A stretch of 64,000 bases of DNA from Chitinophagales bacterium (GTDB lineage Bacteria; Bacteroidota; Bacteroidia; Chitinophagales; Saprospiraceae), in contig JAFLBO010000026.1 of assembly GCA_017303475.1 (NCBI GenBank), positions 1 to 64,000 on the forward strand, given 5' to 3'. The stretch's first letter is position 1. The number at the start of each line of letters is the position of its first letter. The position numbers and the translations under genes are program-made. The notes under the pieces are model-generated. The model made no database searches. It was given only the letters and a program-made list of their open reading frames with translations, and had not been told where the DNA came from. This document shows positions 1 to 7,568 of this stretch, piece after piece.

Positions 1-109
<109 letters not shown>

Positions 110-327
110 GTATTCTTTGTCACTCGTTGAAATCCGAAAATCTCAACGGTAACTTGCGTTCCTAAATCTCTATCTTCCCTTACCTCTTCATCCTCTTCTG
201 CTGTCAATACGTCAATGAACTTTTATAGAAAACCACCTAAAGTGGTACTTACTATTCAATGTGAAAAAGGCAACTTTTTGCCTCGCTTTAATCAAACTCG
301 TTATTCATTCATTTCGTTATCGGGCCG

Positions 328-359
328 CAAAGGTATGTAGTTTTTGATTTTCTAACCAA
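328..359 (-). promoter_or_regulatory. rRNA promoter P1 (proximal)
   Basis: On the minus strand TACCTTTG (335-328) is a perfect match to the Bacteroidota -7 element TAnnTTTG. A TTG core (359-357) lies 21 bp upstream, where the -33 element is expected. Transcription would start roughly 210-220 nt before mature 16S. The same GCGGCC context follows the -7 box here and at P2. Confidence 0.7.
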
Positions 360-467
360 GCAATTTGCAAGAAAATTTTTTAATTTTTTTTTCGCACTTG
401 CCTGTTGAAACCCCTCTTTCTTACCTGCGTTACATCTTCGTTTAGATGTTGTTTTCAAAAGCGGCCG

Positions 468-497
468 CAAAGGTAAGAGCGAATTTTATTTTACCAA
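468..497 (-). promoter_or_regulatory. rRNA promoter P2 (distal)
   Basis: A second perfect TACCTTTG on the minus strand (475-468), with a TTG core at 497-495 and a 19-bp spacer, lies 140 bp upstream of P1. The two -7 boxes share the flanking sequence GCGGCCGCAAAGGTA on the plus strand at P2 and GGGCCGCAAAGGTA at P1. Tandem promoters are usual for rRNA operons. Confidence 0.7.
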
Positions 498-570
498 TAC
501 CCTCGCGATATTTTTTTTAAAAAATTTTATTTGGGAAGCGGGCTGTTTTCGAATTAAGCTCAAAATAGTG

Positions 571-607
571 CAAAAACCCTTGTTTTAGGCTTGATTCGGG
601 AAACAAG
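571..607 (-). terminator. Intrinsic terminator of purF
   Basis: On the minus strand, directly after the purF stop, CTTGTTT pairs with AAACAAG across a 15-nt loop and is followed by GGTTTTTG. It separates purF transcription from the rRNA promoters downstream. Confidence 0.65.
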
Positions 608-609
608 AC

Positions 610-2502
610 TCAATAGGCCCGTTCATCTTTATTTTCTACAAAGTTCATAAAGGCCCTGTTGGCTACCCTGTTCCCTCCTGGTGTTGGGAATATCCCGGAG
701 AAATACCAATCGCCTTTATTTCGCGGACAAGCTTCATGAAGTCCTTCCAAGGTCTGGAAAATGAGCTCAAGACCAGGCTTCAAATCTTTAGGCCTAACCA
801 GCTCCGCAATTTTCCGACTGATCTGCTCATACTCAAACAAGGTGTATAGTTCTGCAACTTCGTTTCGCACGGCTTCAACTGGTAACATCTCGGAATTCTT
901 ACACCTTATATATGTCTCCTGAAGCAAATGTTCCTGCTTCGATTCCTTAAGCAACTCTACCAAAGCCTGGAAGGCCACGAAATCGCGCATTTTACTCATG
1001 TCGATACCGTAACAATCCGGGAATCGGATTTGTGGGGCGCTGCTCAATATAATAATACGTTTGGGCTGAAGCCTGGCCGTAATACTTACAATGCTGTCTC
1101 TAAGTGTAGTTCCCCTTACTATAGAGTCGTCCAGTAGTACCAAAGTGTCTTTATTATCCTGGCAAATACCGTAGGTTACATCGTAAACATGGTTTACCAT
1201 GTTGTTCCTGGCTTTTTTGTCGGCAATAAAGGTTCGCTGTTTGTCATCCTTGTGTACCAACTTCTCGTTTCTTGGTCGAACTGCCAAGATTTCCATCAGT
1301 TTTTCAGGCGTACACTTGTCTCCAAGGGCCAGAATTTGCTGGTGCTTCCAGGCATTCAGTTCCTTTTCAAGTCCTTCCATCAAACCATAAAAGGCTGCTT
1401 CGGCGGTATTGGGGATGTAGCTGAATACGGTATGCTTTAGATCAAAATTGACAGCGTCAAGTACGCGCTTAGCCAGAGTCTCTCCCAATTTTTTCCTTTC
1501 CTGATAGATTTCACGGTCGTTGCCACGACTGAAATAAATCCGTTCGAAAGAGCAGGCCTTTTTTTCGCGCGGTTCGATGAAGGGTAATTCCTCAACAACA
1601 CCATTATATTTGATGATCAGGGCATGACCAGGTTTTAACTCCTTCATGTCCTTGAAGCGGACATTGAATACCGACTGGATTGCGGGACGTTCGGAGGCGC
1701 CCACCACAATTTCATCGTCCTGATACCAATATGCCGGCCGAATGCCATTGGGGTCGCGCATGAGGAACGCATCGCCGTGGCCAATCATTCCTCCCAGCAC
1801 ATAGCCGCCATCAAATTTTTTGCTGGCGCGCCGGAGAAGCCGCTGGATATCCAGGTTGTCGAAAATCAGTTGATTAATATCCTGATTGGTATGGCCGTCG
1901 GGTTTGTACCAGGTATGCAGGCGCTGAATTTCATCGTCCAGAAAGTGCCCGAATTTTTCCAGCACTGTAACGGTATCGCTTTTTTCCTTTGGATACTGTC
2001 CGAGTTCTACCAATTCCTGAAACAGCTCATCAACATTGGTCATGTTGAAATTTCCTGCCAGCAGCAGGTTTCTGCTTATCCAGTTGTTTTGGCGGTGGAA
2101 TGGGTGTACCAGTTCTATGGAGTTGCCTCCATGTGTGCCATAACGTAGGTGGCCCATCAGAACCTCTCCCATGTACGGCATATTGTCGCGGAGCCACTGT
2201 GGATTGTCTCTTTGTTCGGGTGTGACGGTATTGAGTCGCGCCCAGACCATATCAAAGAGATCGGTCAGATAGTTTGGGGCATTTGACCGTTTGCGGCTGA
2301 TGTACCGGGTGCCGGGTTGTGGGTTCAGCTTTATTGTAGCAATTCCGGCGCCATCCTGGCCTCTGTTGCGCATTTTTTGCAACAGAAGCTGCATTTTTTG
2401 CACGCCGTAAAAGGCTGTACCATACTTTTTGTGGTAATATTCGAGTGGCTTAAGCAGCCGCAGCACCGTAATGCCGCATTCATGGTGGATCGTATCGCTC
2501 AT
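610..2502 (-). CDS. purF: Amidophosphoribosyltransferase-type class II glutamine amidotransferase (PurF family, long form)
   Basis: PurF makes 5-phosphoribosylamine from PRPP and glutamine, the first step of purine synthesis in the cytoplasm. The N-terminal Ntn-glutaminase domain has Cys9 after an eight-residue leader that is probably cleaved, then NRGQDGAGIA (46-55) and GHLRYGTHGG (117-126). The phosphoribosyltransferase domain has the PRPP loop VLLDDSIVRGTT at about 455-466. At 630 residues it is longer than the usual ~500 of E. coli PurF; long versions are common in Bacteroidota, and some genomes carry them beside a canonical copy, so an altered acceptor cannot be excluded. The ATG at 2502 lies only 8 bp from a TACCTTTG box, implying a very short leader. 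Confidence 0.85.
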   Translation of the reverse strand: MSDTIHHECGITVLRLLKPLEYYHKKYGTAFYGVQKMQLLLQKMRNRGQDGAGIATIKLNPQPGTRYISRKRSNAPNYLTDLFDMVWARLNTVTPEQRDNPQWLRDNMPYMGEVLMGHLRYGTHGGNSIELVHPFHRQNNWISRNLLLAGNFNMTNVDELFQELVELGQYPKEKSDTVTVLEKFGHFLDDEIQRLHTWYKPDGHTNQDINQLIFDNLDIQRLLRRASKKFDGGYVLGGMIGHGDAFLMRDPNGIRPAYWYQDDEIVVGASERPAIQSVFNVRFKDMKELKPGHALIIKYNGVVEELPFIEPREKKACSFERIYFSRGNDREIYQERKKLGETLAKRVLDAVNFDLKHTVFSYIPNTAEAAFYGLMEGLEKELNAWKHQQILALGDKCTPEKLMEILAVRPRNEKLVHKDDKQRTFIADKKARNNMVNHVYDVTYGICQDNKDTLVLLDDSIVRGTTLRDSIVSITARLQPKRIIILSSAPQIRFPDCYGIDMSKMRDFVAFQALVELLKESKQEHLLQETYIRCKNSEMLPVEAVRNEVAELYTLFEYEQISRKIAELVRPKDLKPGLELIFQTLEGLHEACPRNKGDWYFSGIFPTPGGNRVANRAFMNFVENKDERAY

Positions 2503-2510
2503 GGCAGGCG

Positions 2511-2540
2511 CAAAGGTACAACAAGCACTAAACAGACCAA
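2511..2540 (-). promoter_or_regulatory. purF promoter, nearly leaderless
   Basis: TACCTTTG on the minus strand (2518-2511) is followed by GCGCCTGCCATG, so the start codon is only 8 bp after the -7 box and the transcript would begin at or within a few bases of the ATG. A TTG core lies at 2540-2538 with a 19-bp spacer. Confidence 0.65.
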
Positions 2541-2607
2541 GCGCTTAGTAGTACCAAAAGGTGTCAATGATTGCCAAAAGGCGGGCTGGTCAGGATTAAT
2601 CAACCCA

Positions 2608-4035
2608 TTATGGGCGTATGAATGGGGCTGTTTTCCAGCCTTCATCCGGAATCAGTGCCTTAACCAGGTAAAATCCGGCAGGTAAATCGCCAGTCCAGAA
2701 TGGTTCGGTGGCTGATTGCTTACTCTGTTGCAGGAGGGTGCCATCCGCACGGAAGATTTCCAGTTCCAATGCGGAGTTTTCCGGAATGCCGGAAAAATAG
2801 ATCCAGTTTTGGCTTGGATTGGGGTAAATTTCCAGTGTTGACTTCAGTGTAGAGGGTTCGTTCGACCCTGTTGTGAAGTCTGCGAACAACCATTCATAAG
2901 CATCAGGGAATTCCCTTGCCCAGAACCACTCAGAGTGTTTGCCATCTGAAATTACGTTGAACGATTTTTCTGAAGGAGTAAAACCGGCTGTTGTCATGGC
3001 GTCGGCTACAGCCTGCATGTCTTCTACTACGTAATTGGATTGGTTACCATTGTTTTCTTCGTCGGCGCCGGCTAAGAAATACACCCGTGCGCTGCCTTGT
3101 TTAAGGTGGCTGGCTACATGATTAACAGGTTCATTATCTGCAAACCAAAATGCGGGGCTGAAAATGCCGGCTTTGGAAAAGATATCCTGCCTTTCCGAAA
3201 AGGCATACATGCTAATCAAGCCTCCCATGCTGCTGCCTGCAATGGCGGTTGTAAGCCGGCCTGGCAAGGTTCTGTAATTGGCATCTATATATGGTTTGAG
3301 GGTGTTTACCAGGAAGGACAGGTATTCGTCGCCTTGCCCGCCGCCATATTGCGGGTTTACCCACGGAGAGTATTCATCCAATCGAAATTGGCCGTCATTT
3401 TCGATACCTACCACAATACAGCCCCAATCACCCTGAGCATGTAATGTGTTAAGGGATTCATCTACCTCCCATTCGCCAAAGGCGGAGGTGTTTTGATCGA
3501 AGAGATTTTGGCCATCGTGCATGTACAAAACCGGATATTTTTTGGCTGTGGTATTGTAATCCGGTGGCAAATAGATCCAGATTTTTCTGTAACGATCAAG
3601 TTGAGGGATATAAAAATCGTTGTCGAGCAACACCACATTCGGGGCGGCGGTACCATTCCCCCCGGTTCCACCCAGATCTTCCCAGCTGAGGATAGTCAGA
3701 TCTATGGTAGTGGGTTGGCCGTTGTAATTTACGATTCGGTCAGGCAGGAATCCGCCGTTAGCATTGCCTTCCACGGTGGCCCAACTGCCACGGGTGAATT
3801 TGAATTTGACCTCACCTGGTGTTGGATTCAGTGTGATTTGATACTGACCGGTTCCTGAGGGTGTGAGTATGGTGGCAGGATCGCCGGGGTTCCAGTTGTT
3901 GAAGGTGCCGGCAGCATGGATGTTGGCGCCTTGTGGAGTGTTGATGGGGATGGCCGTTACGCGCAGTGTAAGCTGACTGTGAACGGTTTGAAGGGCGCTT
4001 GCCAGAAAAAGGCAAAACAGGAATAGTTTTTTCAT
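2608..4035 (-). CDS. Secreted esterase (esterase-D family) with starch-binding-like N-terminus and T9SS tail
   Basis: Residues 1-20 form a signal peptide. Residues about 22-115 resemble a CBM20/E-set domain (AAGTFNNWNPGD). From about 130 to 390 there is an alpha/beta-hydrolase of the esterase D (PF00756) family: VLYMHDGQNLF at 169-179, nucleophile elbow GSSMGG with Ser269, probable Asp325 and His367 (GKHSEW). The last ~75 residues (LEIYPNPSQ to the end) are a T9SS type A sorting domain, so the protein is probably secreted or surface-anchored. The substrate is unknown; related enzymes act on siderophore or feruloyl esters. It is transcribed alone. Confidence 0.85.
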   Translation of the reverse strand: MKKLFLFCLFLASALQTVHSQLTLRVTAIPINTPQGANIHAAGTFNNWNPGDPATILTPSGTGQYQITLNPTPGEVKFKFTRGSWATVEGNANGGFLPDRIVNYNGQPTTIDLTILSWEDLGGTGGNGTAAPNVVLLDNDFYIPQLDRYRKIWIYLPPDYNTTAKKYPVLYMHDGQNLFDQNTSAFGEWEVDESLNTLHAQGDWGCIVVGIENDGQFRLDEYSPWVNPQYGGGQGDEYLSFLVNTLKPYIDANYRTLPGRLTTAIAGSSMGGLISMYAFSERQDIFSKAGIFSPAFWFADNEPVNHVASHLKQGSARVYFLAGADEENNGNQSNYVVEDMQAVADAMTTAGFTPSEKSFNVISDGKHSEWFWAREFPDAYEWLFADFTTGSNEPSTLKSTLEIYPNPSQNWIYFSGIPENSALELEIFRADGTLLQQSKQSATEPFWTGDLPAGFYLVKALIPDEGWKTAPFIRP

Positions 4036-4079
4036 GTAAATCGGTTTTGTTGATGGGGACTTGGTGTTTGAATAAGGCG

Positions 4080-4087
4080 CAAAGGTA
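4080..4087 (-). promoter_or_regulatory. -7 promoter element of the esterase gene
   Basis: TACCTTTG followed by GCGCC on the minus strand, 44 bp upstream of the ATG at 4035. No convincing -33 element at the usual spacing; CAA triplets lie 16 and 24 bp away. Confidence 0.45.
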
Positions 4088-4093
4088 TGTTAC

Positions 4094-4225
4094 TCAGGGT
4101 TCACAACCGAGCAATTGCAATAGCCATGCACCTAAAAATAATGTGATGGTTCCTTTCACAGTAAAGAAGATCACGCCGGCCCAACCCAATTTGCGCAAAT
4201 ATGATTTCCAGTTCTTTTTTTCCAT
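4094..4225 (-). CDS. Small single-pass membrane protein (43 aa)
   Basis: The ORF starting at the ATG at 4225 encodes a basic N-terminus (MEKKNWKSYLRKLGW) and then one hydrophobic helix (about residues 14-38) ending in GCEP. Short proteins of this plan, with KSYLRKLGWAG before a membrane helix, are frequent in Bacteroidota and have no assigned function. The frame extends upstream to 4321, but that extension has no membrane-protein character and overlaps the region in front of the divergent cytochrome gene, so the internal ATG is preferred. Confidence 0.5.
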   Translation of the reverse strand: MEKKNWKSYLRKLGWAGVIFFTVKGTITLFLGAWLLQLLGCEP

Positions 4226-4359
4226 GTTCAGCGTTGGATTTTTCCCGTTCGGTAGGAATTTGGCGTTAGATTCAAAGGCACAAGGCCACATTTGTGATAC
4301 AAAACAACGAAACGACCACAATCGGTTGGTTGTATTCTTTCAAATTTAGTCCATTTTTC

Positions 4360-5061
4360 ATGAGTCGCATTCATCATTGGTTGGTTTTGGGCGCTTTTTT
4401 GGCTGGGGGCATAGTGGTTTCCTGTAAACATGATCCCTATGTTAACCCAACAAACCCGGAAATGACTGGGTTTTGCAATCCGGATTCTGTGTATTTTCAA
4501 AACCAGATTCTGCCCATATTGGTATCGAACTGTACGGAATCAGGTTGTCATAATGCCCAGGATCGGGAGGATGGCGTGGTGTTGGACTCATATCAAAGTC
4601 TGGTTAGCACGGTAGAGAATGCCACACAAAACGATTTACATGAAAATAAGTTGATACGTGCCATTTTGGATAATGATCCGGACGATCGGATGCCGCCAGC
4701 ACCGAAGAGTCCGCTGACAGTGAATCAAGTTGATTTATTGAAAAAATGGCTTGAACAAGGCGCCAGCAACAATGCCTGTGACGAAAATTTTGGCGGGTGC
4801 GACCCTACTGATGCCCGGTACTACACTTTTGTGCAGCCATTGGTTCAGGCAAAATGTCAAGGATGCCACAGTGGAAATAATCCACAGGGCGGGATTAAAC
4901 TGAGTAACTATGCGGAGGTCAAAGCAGTGGCGCTGAACGGAAAATTGTACAGTTCATTAGTCAGATCAACCAATTGGATGCCGCTTGGCGGCGCAAAGCT
5001 GGATGACTGTAATCTTCAGCGCATTCAGACCTGGATACAATCAGGTGCGCCTGAAAATTAA
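4360..5061 (+). CDS. Haem-c-binding lipoprotein with two cytochrome-like motifs
   Basis: The start at 4360 gives a lipoprotein signal (LVLGAFLAGGIVVSC, Cys about 22), so the 233-residue product is probably membrane-anchored on the periplasmic side or at the outer membrane. Two haem sites are visible: CTESGCH, a CX4CH variant, and canonical CQGCH. Each is followed by the context of small Bacteroidota c-type cytochrome domains (RMPP...KSPLTVNQVDLLKKWLEQGA; W-MPLGGAKLDDCNLQRIQTWIQSGAPEN). The frame remains open upstream to 4294, but only the ATG at 4360 gives a lipobox. First gene of a rightward cluster reaching 7568. Confidence 0.8.
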   Translation: MSRIHHWLVLGAFLAGGIVVSCKHDPYVNPTNPEMTGFCNPDSVYFQNQILPILVSNCTESGCHNAQDREDGVVLDSYQSLVSTVENATQNDLHENKLIRAILDNDPDDRMPPAPKSPLTVNQVDLLKKWLEQGASNNACDENFGGCDPTDARYYTFVQPLVQAKCQGCHSGNNPQGGIKLSNYAEVKAVALNGKLYSSLVRSTNWMPLGGAKLDDCNLQRIQTWIQSGAPEN

Positions 5062-5092
5062 TCAGAAAGATGTTTCAACACTGATTTGGTGT

Positions 5093-5100
5093 TACATTTG
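5093..5100 (+). promoter_or_regulatory. Possible -7 element upstream of the monohaem lipoprotein gene
   Basis: TACATTTG matches TAnnTTTG and lies 36 bp before the ATG at 5137. A TTTC at 5073-5076 is the nearest -33 candidate (16-bp spacer). It could supply internal transcription within the cluster. Confidence 0.35.
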
Positions 5101-5136
5101 CCTCTTTCGTTCATCAATCCAACCCATGGCTTTTCC

Positions 5137-5496
5137 ATGAAAAAACTATTTTTTAGCGTTCTTGCTTTCGCGTCATTGATGATGTTGTCACAAAATGCCT
5201 GCTATTACGACAATGAAGTGGAGCAATATGGCGTTGCAACCTGCGATACAACCAATATCAGTTTCAGTCAGGATGTTTTGCCCGTTATCAATGCCAGCTG
5301 CCTCTCCTGCCACGTGCCTGGTGGTCAGCAGGAAAGTTCTCCAATGACCAATTATGAGGAGATTAAAAATTACAGCGATGCTATTCTGGAACGGGTAAAC
5401 GGTATTGGCGGAATTATGCCGCCCACCGGACCTATTTCTGAGTGCAATCAGAGCAAAATTGAAGCCTGGGTGAGGGCCGGAGCTCCCAACAACTGA
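5137..5496 (+). CDS. Monohaem cytochrome-c-like lipoprotein
   Basis: Starting at ATG 5137, the 119-residue product has a signal sequence (MKKLFFSVLAFASLMMLSQNAC) ending in a plausible lipobox Cys. One haem-c motif, CLSCH, follows FSQDVLPVINASC. The C-terminus (GGIMPPTGPISECNQSKIEAWVRAGAPNN) closely resembles the C-terminal half of the preceding protein, so the two genes share a domain and probably arose from a common module. It lies 75 bp after the first gene and 42 bp before the OB-fold gene. Likely an electron-transfer or haem-binding subunit; the partner is unknown. Confidence 0.8.
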   Translation: MKKLFFSVLAFASLMMLSQNACYYDNEVEQYGVATCDTTNISFSQDVLPVINASCLSCHVPGGQQESSPMTNYEEIKNYSDAILERVNGIGGIMPPTGPISECNQSKIEAWVRAGAPNN

Positions 5497-5538
5497 TTTT
5501 GGTGCTCCAACATTCTTTAACCCAATAATTTCTTCAAC

Positions 5539-5955
5539 ATGTCTGGAAAAAGAATTTTAATGCTGGTGGCAGGTCTTGCCCTTATCGGCATATCCATTGG
5601 CATTGCTCTTTGGAATAAACCCCACGAAAACATGTCGGAAGCCAAGGCCGATGTTACTTTGGAGGCTGCGGCTCTGTTCAAGTCCTACAACACAGATGAG
5701 AAAGCGGCAGATGCTGCATATTTGGGTAAAACCATAGCGGTATCTGGTATCGTAAAAGAAGTAAGCAAGCCTGAAGGTGCACCAGCGAAAGTTACCCTGG
5801 ATACCGGAGATGATTTCTCCGTTATTTGTGAACTGGATGGCTTGAGTCAGCATGCCCGCACTGATTTTCCGGTAGGAGAAAAGGTGGTTTTCAAAGGCAA
5901 ATGCGACGGATTCAACCTGGATGTTCAACTTTCACGTTGTATAGAGGTAAAATGA
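5539..5955 (+). CDS. OB-fold (tRNA_anti-like) membrane-anchored protein
   Basis: The 138-residue protein has an N-terminal membrane helix (about 5-25) and then a small beta-rich domain. The pattern GKTIAVSGIVKEV...VTLDTGDDFSVICELD...FPVGEKVVFKGKCDGF matches the tRNA_anti-like family PF12869, an OB fold common in Bacteroidota with no known ligand. Its stop overlaps an ATG in the next frame (5952) that could start the YceI protein. In Bacteroidota such proteins recur beside YceI and cytochrome genes, which suggests a shared periplasmic role. Confidence 0.75.
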   Translation: MSGKRILMLVAGLALIGISIGIALWNKPHENMSEAKADVTLEAAALFKSYNTDEKAADAAYLGKTIAVSGIVKEVSKPEGAPAKVTLDTGDDFSVICELDGLSQHARTDFPVGEKVVFKGKCDGFNLDVQLSRCIEVK

Positions 5956-5990
5956 TTATCCCAAAAATTTCACGCAAACACACCATAAAC

Positions 5991-6557
5991 ATGCAAAAAC
6001 TTTGGTTTTTTTTGATAGCTGCCGTTTTGATGACCTCAGCTGTTGCCGCACAAAATGCACCAAAATATTTGACCCGAGATGGCAAATTGAAATTTGATGC
6101 TACTGCAACCTCATCTCCTGAAAAGATTGAGGCACTTTCTAATAGCGCGACCTGCGTGCTTGATGCCGGAACGGGTGAAATGGCCTGGCAAGTACTGCTT
6201 AAAGGATTCAAATTTGAAAAAGCTTTGATGCAGGAGCACTTTAATGAAAACTATGTGGAGTCTGACAAGTTTCCGAAAGCTACTTTCAAGGGCCGGATTA
6301 CCAACCTCAGCGAAGTGAATCTTTCCAAGGATGGCACTTATAATGCGGTTGTAACTGGTAAAATGAGCCTTCACGGTGTGGAAAAAGATATTACGGCTAA
6401 TGGCGCAGTAACGGTAAGCGGCGGAAAAATTCGCATCAATGCAGGTTTTAGCCTGCTTTTATCGGATTACAATATCTCCATTCCATCAGTAGTAAGTCAA
6501 AATATTGCTAAAGAAGCTAAAATTCTGATTGACGCTACACTTGAGCCCAAGCAGTAA
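5991..6557 (+). CDS. YceI-family periplasmic protein
   Basis: YceI proteins are lipocalin-like barrels that bind polyisoprenoid lipids. From ATG 5991 there is a classical signal peptide (MQKLWFFLIAAVLMTSAVAAQ) and a 188-residue product with the family pattern: KFDATATSSPEKIEA, FKFEKALMQEHFNENYVESDKFPKATFKG split over two strands, MSLHGVEKDITANG, and a C-terminal DYNISIP. An ATG at 5952 in the same frame would overlap the previous stop but would place 13 polar residues before the signal, so 5991 is preferred. A strong hairpin follows at 6582. Confidence 0.85.
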   Translation: MQKLWFFLIAAVLMTSAVAAQNAPKYLTRDGKLKFDATATSSPEKIEALSNSATCVLDAGTGEMAWQVLLKGFKFEKALMQEHFNENYVESDKFPKATFKGRITNLSEVNLSKDGTYNAVVTGKMSLHGVEKDITANGAVTVSGGKIRINAGFSLLLSDYNISIPSVVSQNIAKEAKILIDATLEPKQ

Positions 6558-6581
6558 ATAGCAGATCTAATAACCAACCAT

Positions 6582-6639
6582 AGCAATGAGTGGGAAATTG
6601 CCGGAAAGAAATTCGGCCATTTCCCGCTCATTGCTTTTT
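6582..6639 (+). terminator. Strong hairpin/terminator between the YceI and DUF5777 genes
   Basis: AGCAATGAGTGGGAAATTG pairs with the complementary half ending at 6633, with two mismatches and a short loop (GCCG...CGGC), and is followed by TTTTTG. Near-perfect 24-bp stem. It probably ends or attenuates the cytochrome-YceI transcript, leaving DUF5777 to be expressed by read-through or on its own. Confidence 0.75.
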
Positions 6640-6662
6640 GCATTGTTTCAACTTCCTGTTTT

Positions 6663-7568
6663 ATGAAAAAAGTCTACTTGCTTTCGTTCTTCTTCCTGCC
6701 TGTTTTCCTGCATGCACAAGGCGATGACCTGTTGTCTATGCTGGGCGATGAAAAAACCACTGACTACGCTACGGCCAGTTTCAAAACCAATCGCGTGGTA
6801 AACGGTCATTCTCTGGAAAATACTGCTAAAGGTGTTCTGGACACTAAATTTTCTCACCGGTTCAATCCTTTACGGCAGGGCCTTTACGATATTTTTGGTT
6901 TGGATGGCGCTTCTATCCGGATTGGTGCAGATTATGGTATCACAGACAGGCTGATGGTTGGCGCCGGCCGCAGTACTTATGAAAAAACCATTGACGGATT
7001 TGTTAAATACAAAATCCTGCGCCAGAGCACCGGCGCCCGAAATATGCCTATTACCTTGGCATATGTAGCGGATATTCAGTTGAATACGCTGAAATTTGAA
7101 GATCCAACGCGCGACAACAAGTTTTCCGATCGGGTGGCGTATACCCATCAGTTGTTGATTGGCCGGAAATTTAGCCGGAGTTTCACCTTACAATTAATGC
7201 CAACCCTTATTCACCGGAACCTGACCAGTTCCCCGAATGATAAAAACGATGTGATGGCCATTGGAGCGGCTGGTCGAATCAAATTGACCAAAAGAGTGGC
7301 CCTGAATGCTGAGTACTATTTTGTGCCGGATGGGCAGCTTGAAGCTGCCTATGTAAACAGCCTTTCAATTGGTTTTGATATTGAAACCGGAGGCCACGTG
7401 TTCCAGCTGCATTTCACCAACTCGCCTTACATGACATATAAGGGATTTGTTACTGAAACGCAGGAAGACTGGTTTTTCAAGAATGATGAAGGGAAAATGC
7501 TGAGTGGCATTCGTTTTGGCTTCAATATTTCGCGGGTGTTTACATTGGTAAAGCCCAAGATTCAGTAA
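6663..7568 (+). CDS. DUF5777 family outer-membrane beta-barrel protein
   Basis: The start at 6663 gives a signal peptide (MKKVYLLSFFFLPVFLHAQ). The remainder of the 301 residues is rich in alternating strands and matches the DUF5777 pattern: ATASFKTNRVVNGHSLE, HRFNPLR-GLYDIFGLDGASIRIGADYGITDRLMVG, and a final strand ending FTLVKPKIQ. DUF5777 proteins are found next to YceI and cytochrome-domain genes in many Bacteroidota; the function is unknown. The 3' end overlaps the convergent aroB by 7 bp. Confidence 0.85.
   Translation: MKKVYLLSFFFLPVFLHAQGDDLLSMLGDEKTTDYATASFKTNRVVNGHSLENTAKGVLDTKFSHRFNPLRQGLYDIFGLDGASIRIGADYGITDRLMVGAGRSTYEKTIDGFVKYKILRQSTGARNMPITLAYVADIQLNTLKFEDPTRDNKFSDRVAYTHQLLIGRKFSRSFTLQLMPTLIHRNLTSSPNDKNDVMAIGAAGRIKLTKRVALNAEYYFVPDGQLEAAYVNSLSIGFDIETGGHVFQLHFTNSPYMTYKGFVTETQEDWFFKNDEGKMLSGIRFGFNISRVFTLVKPKIQ

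Larger units (their letters stand above)
110..609. other. Intergenic region between purF and 16S: terminator plus rRNA leader
   Basis: This 500-bp stretch has no credible gene. From right to left it holds the purF terminator hairpin, two minus-strand Bacteroidota promoters, and an AT-rich rRNA leader with long T/A runs at about 375-392 and 508-530. The leader presumably pairs with sequence beyond 16S to form the processing stem, but that partner is outside the window. Confidence 0.7.

Noticed and set aside
110..609. A tRNA or small RNA in the rRNA leader.
   Set aside because: No cloverleaf-like arrangement was visible on either strand; the structure seen is explained by the promoters and the purF terminator.
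1777..2148. 123-codon ORF on the plus strand inside purF.
   Set aside because: It is a shadow of a strongly supported coding sequence on the other strand.
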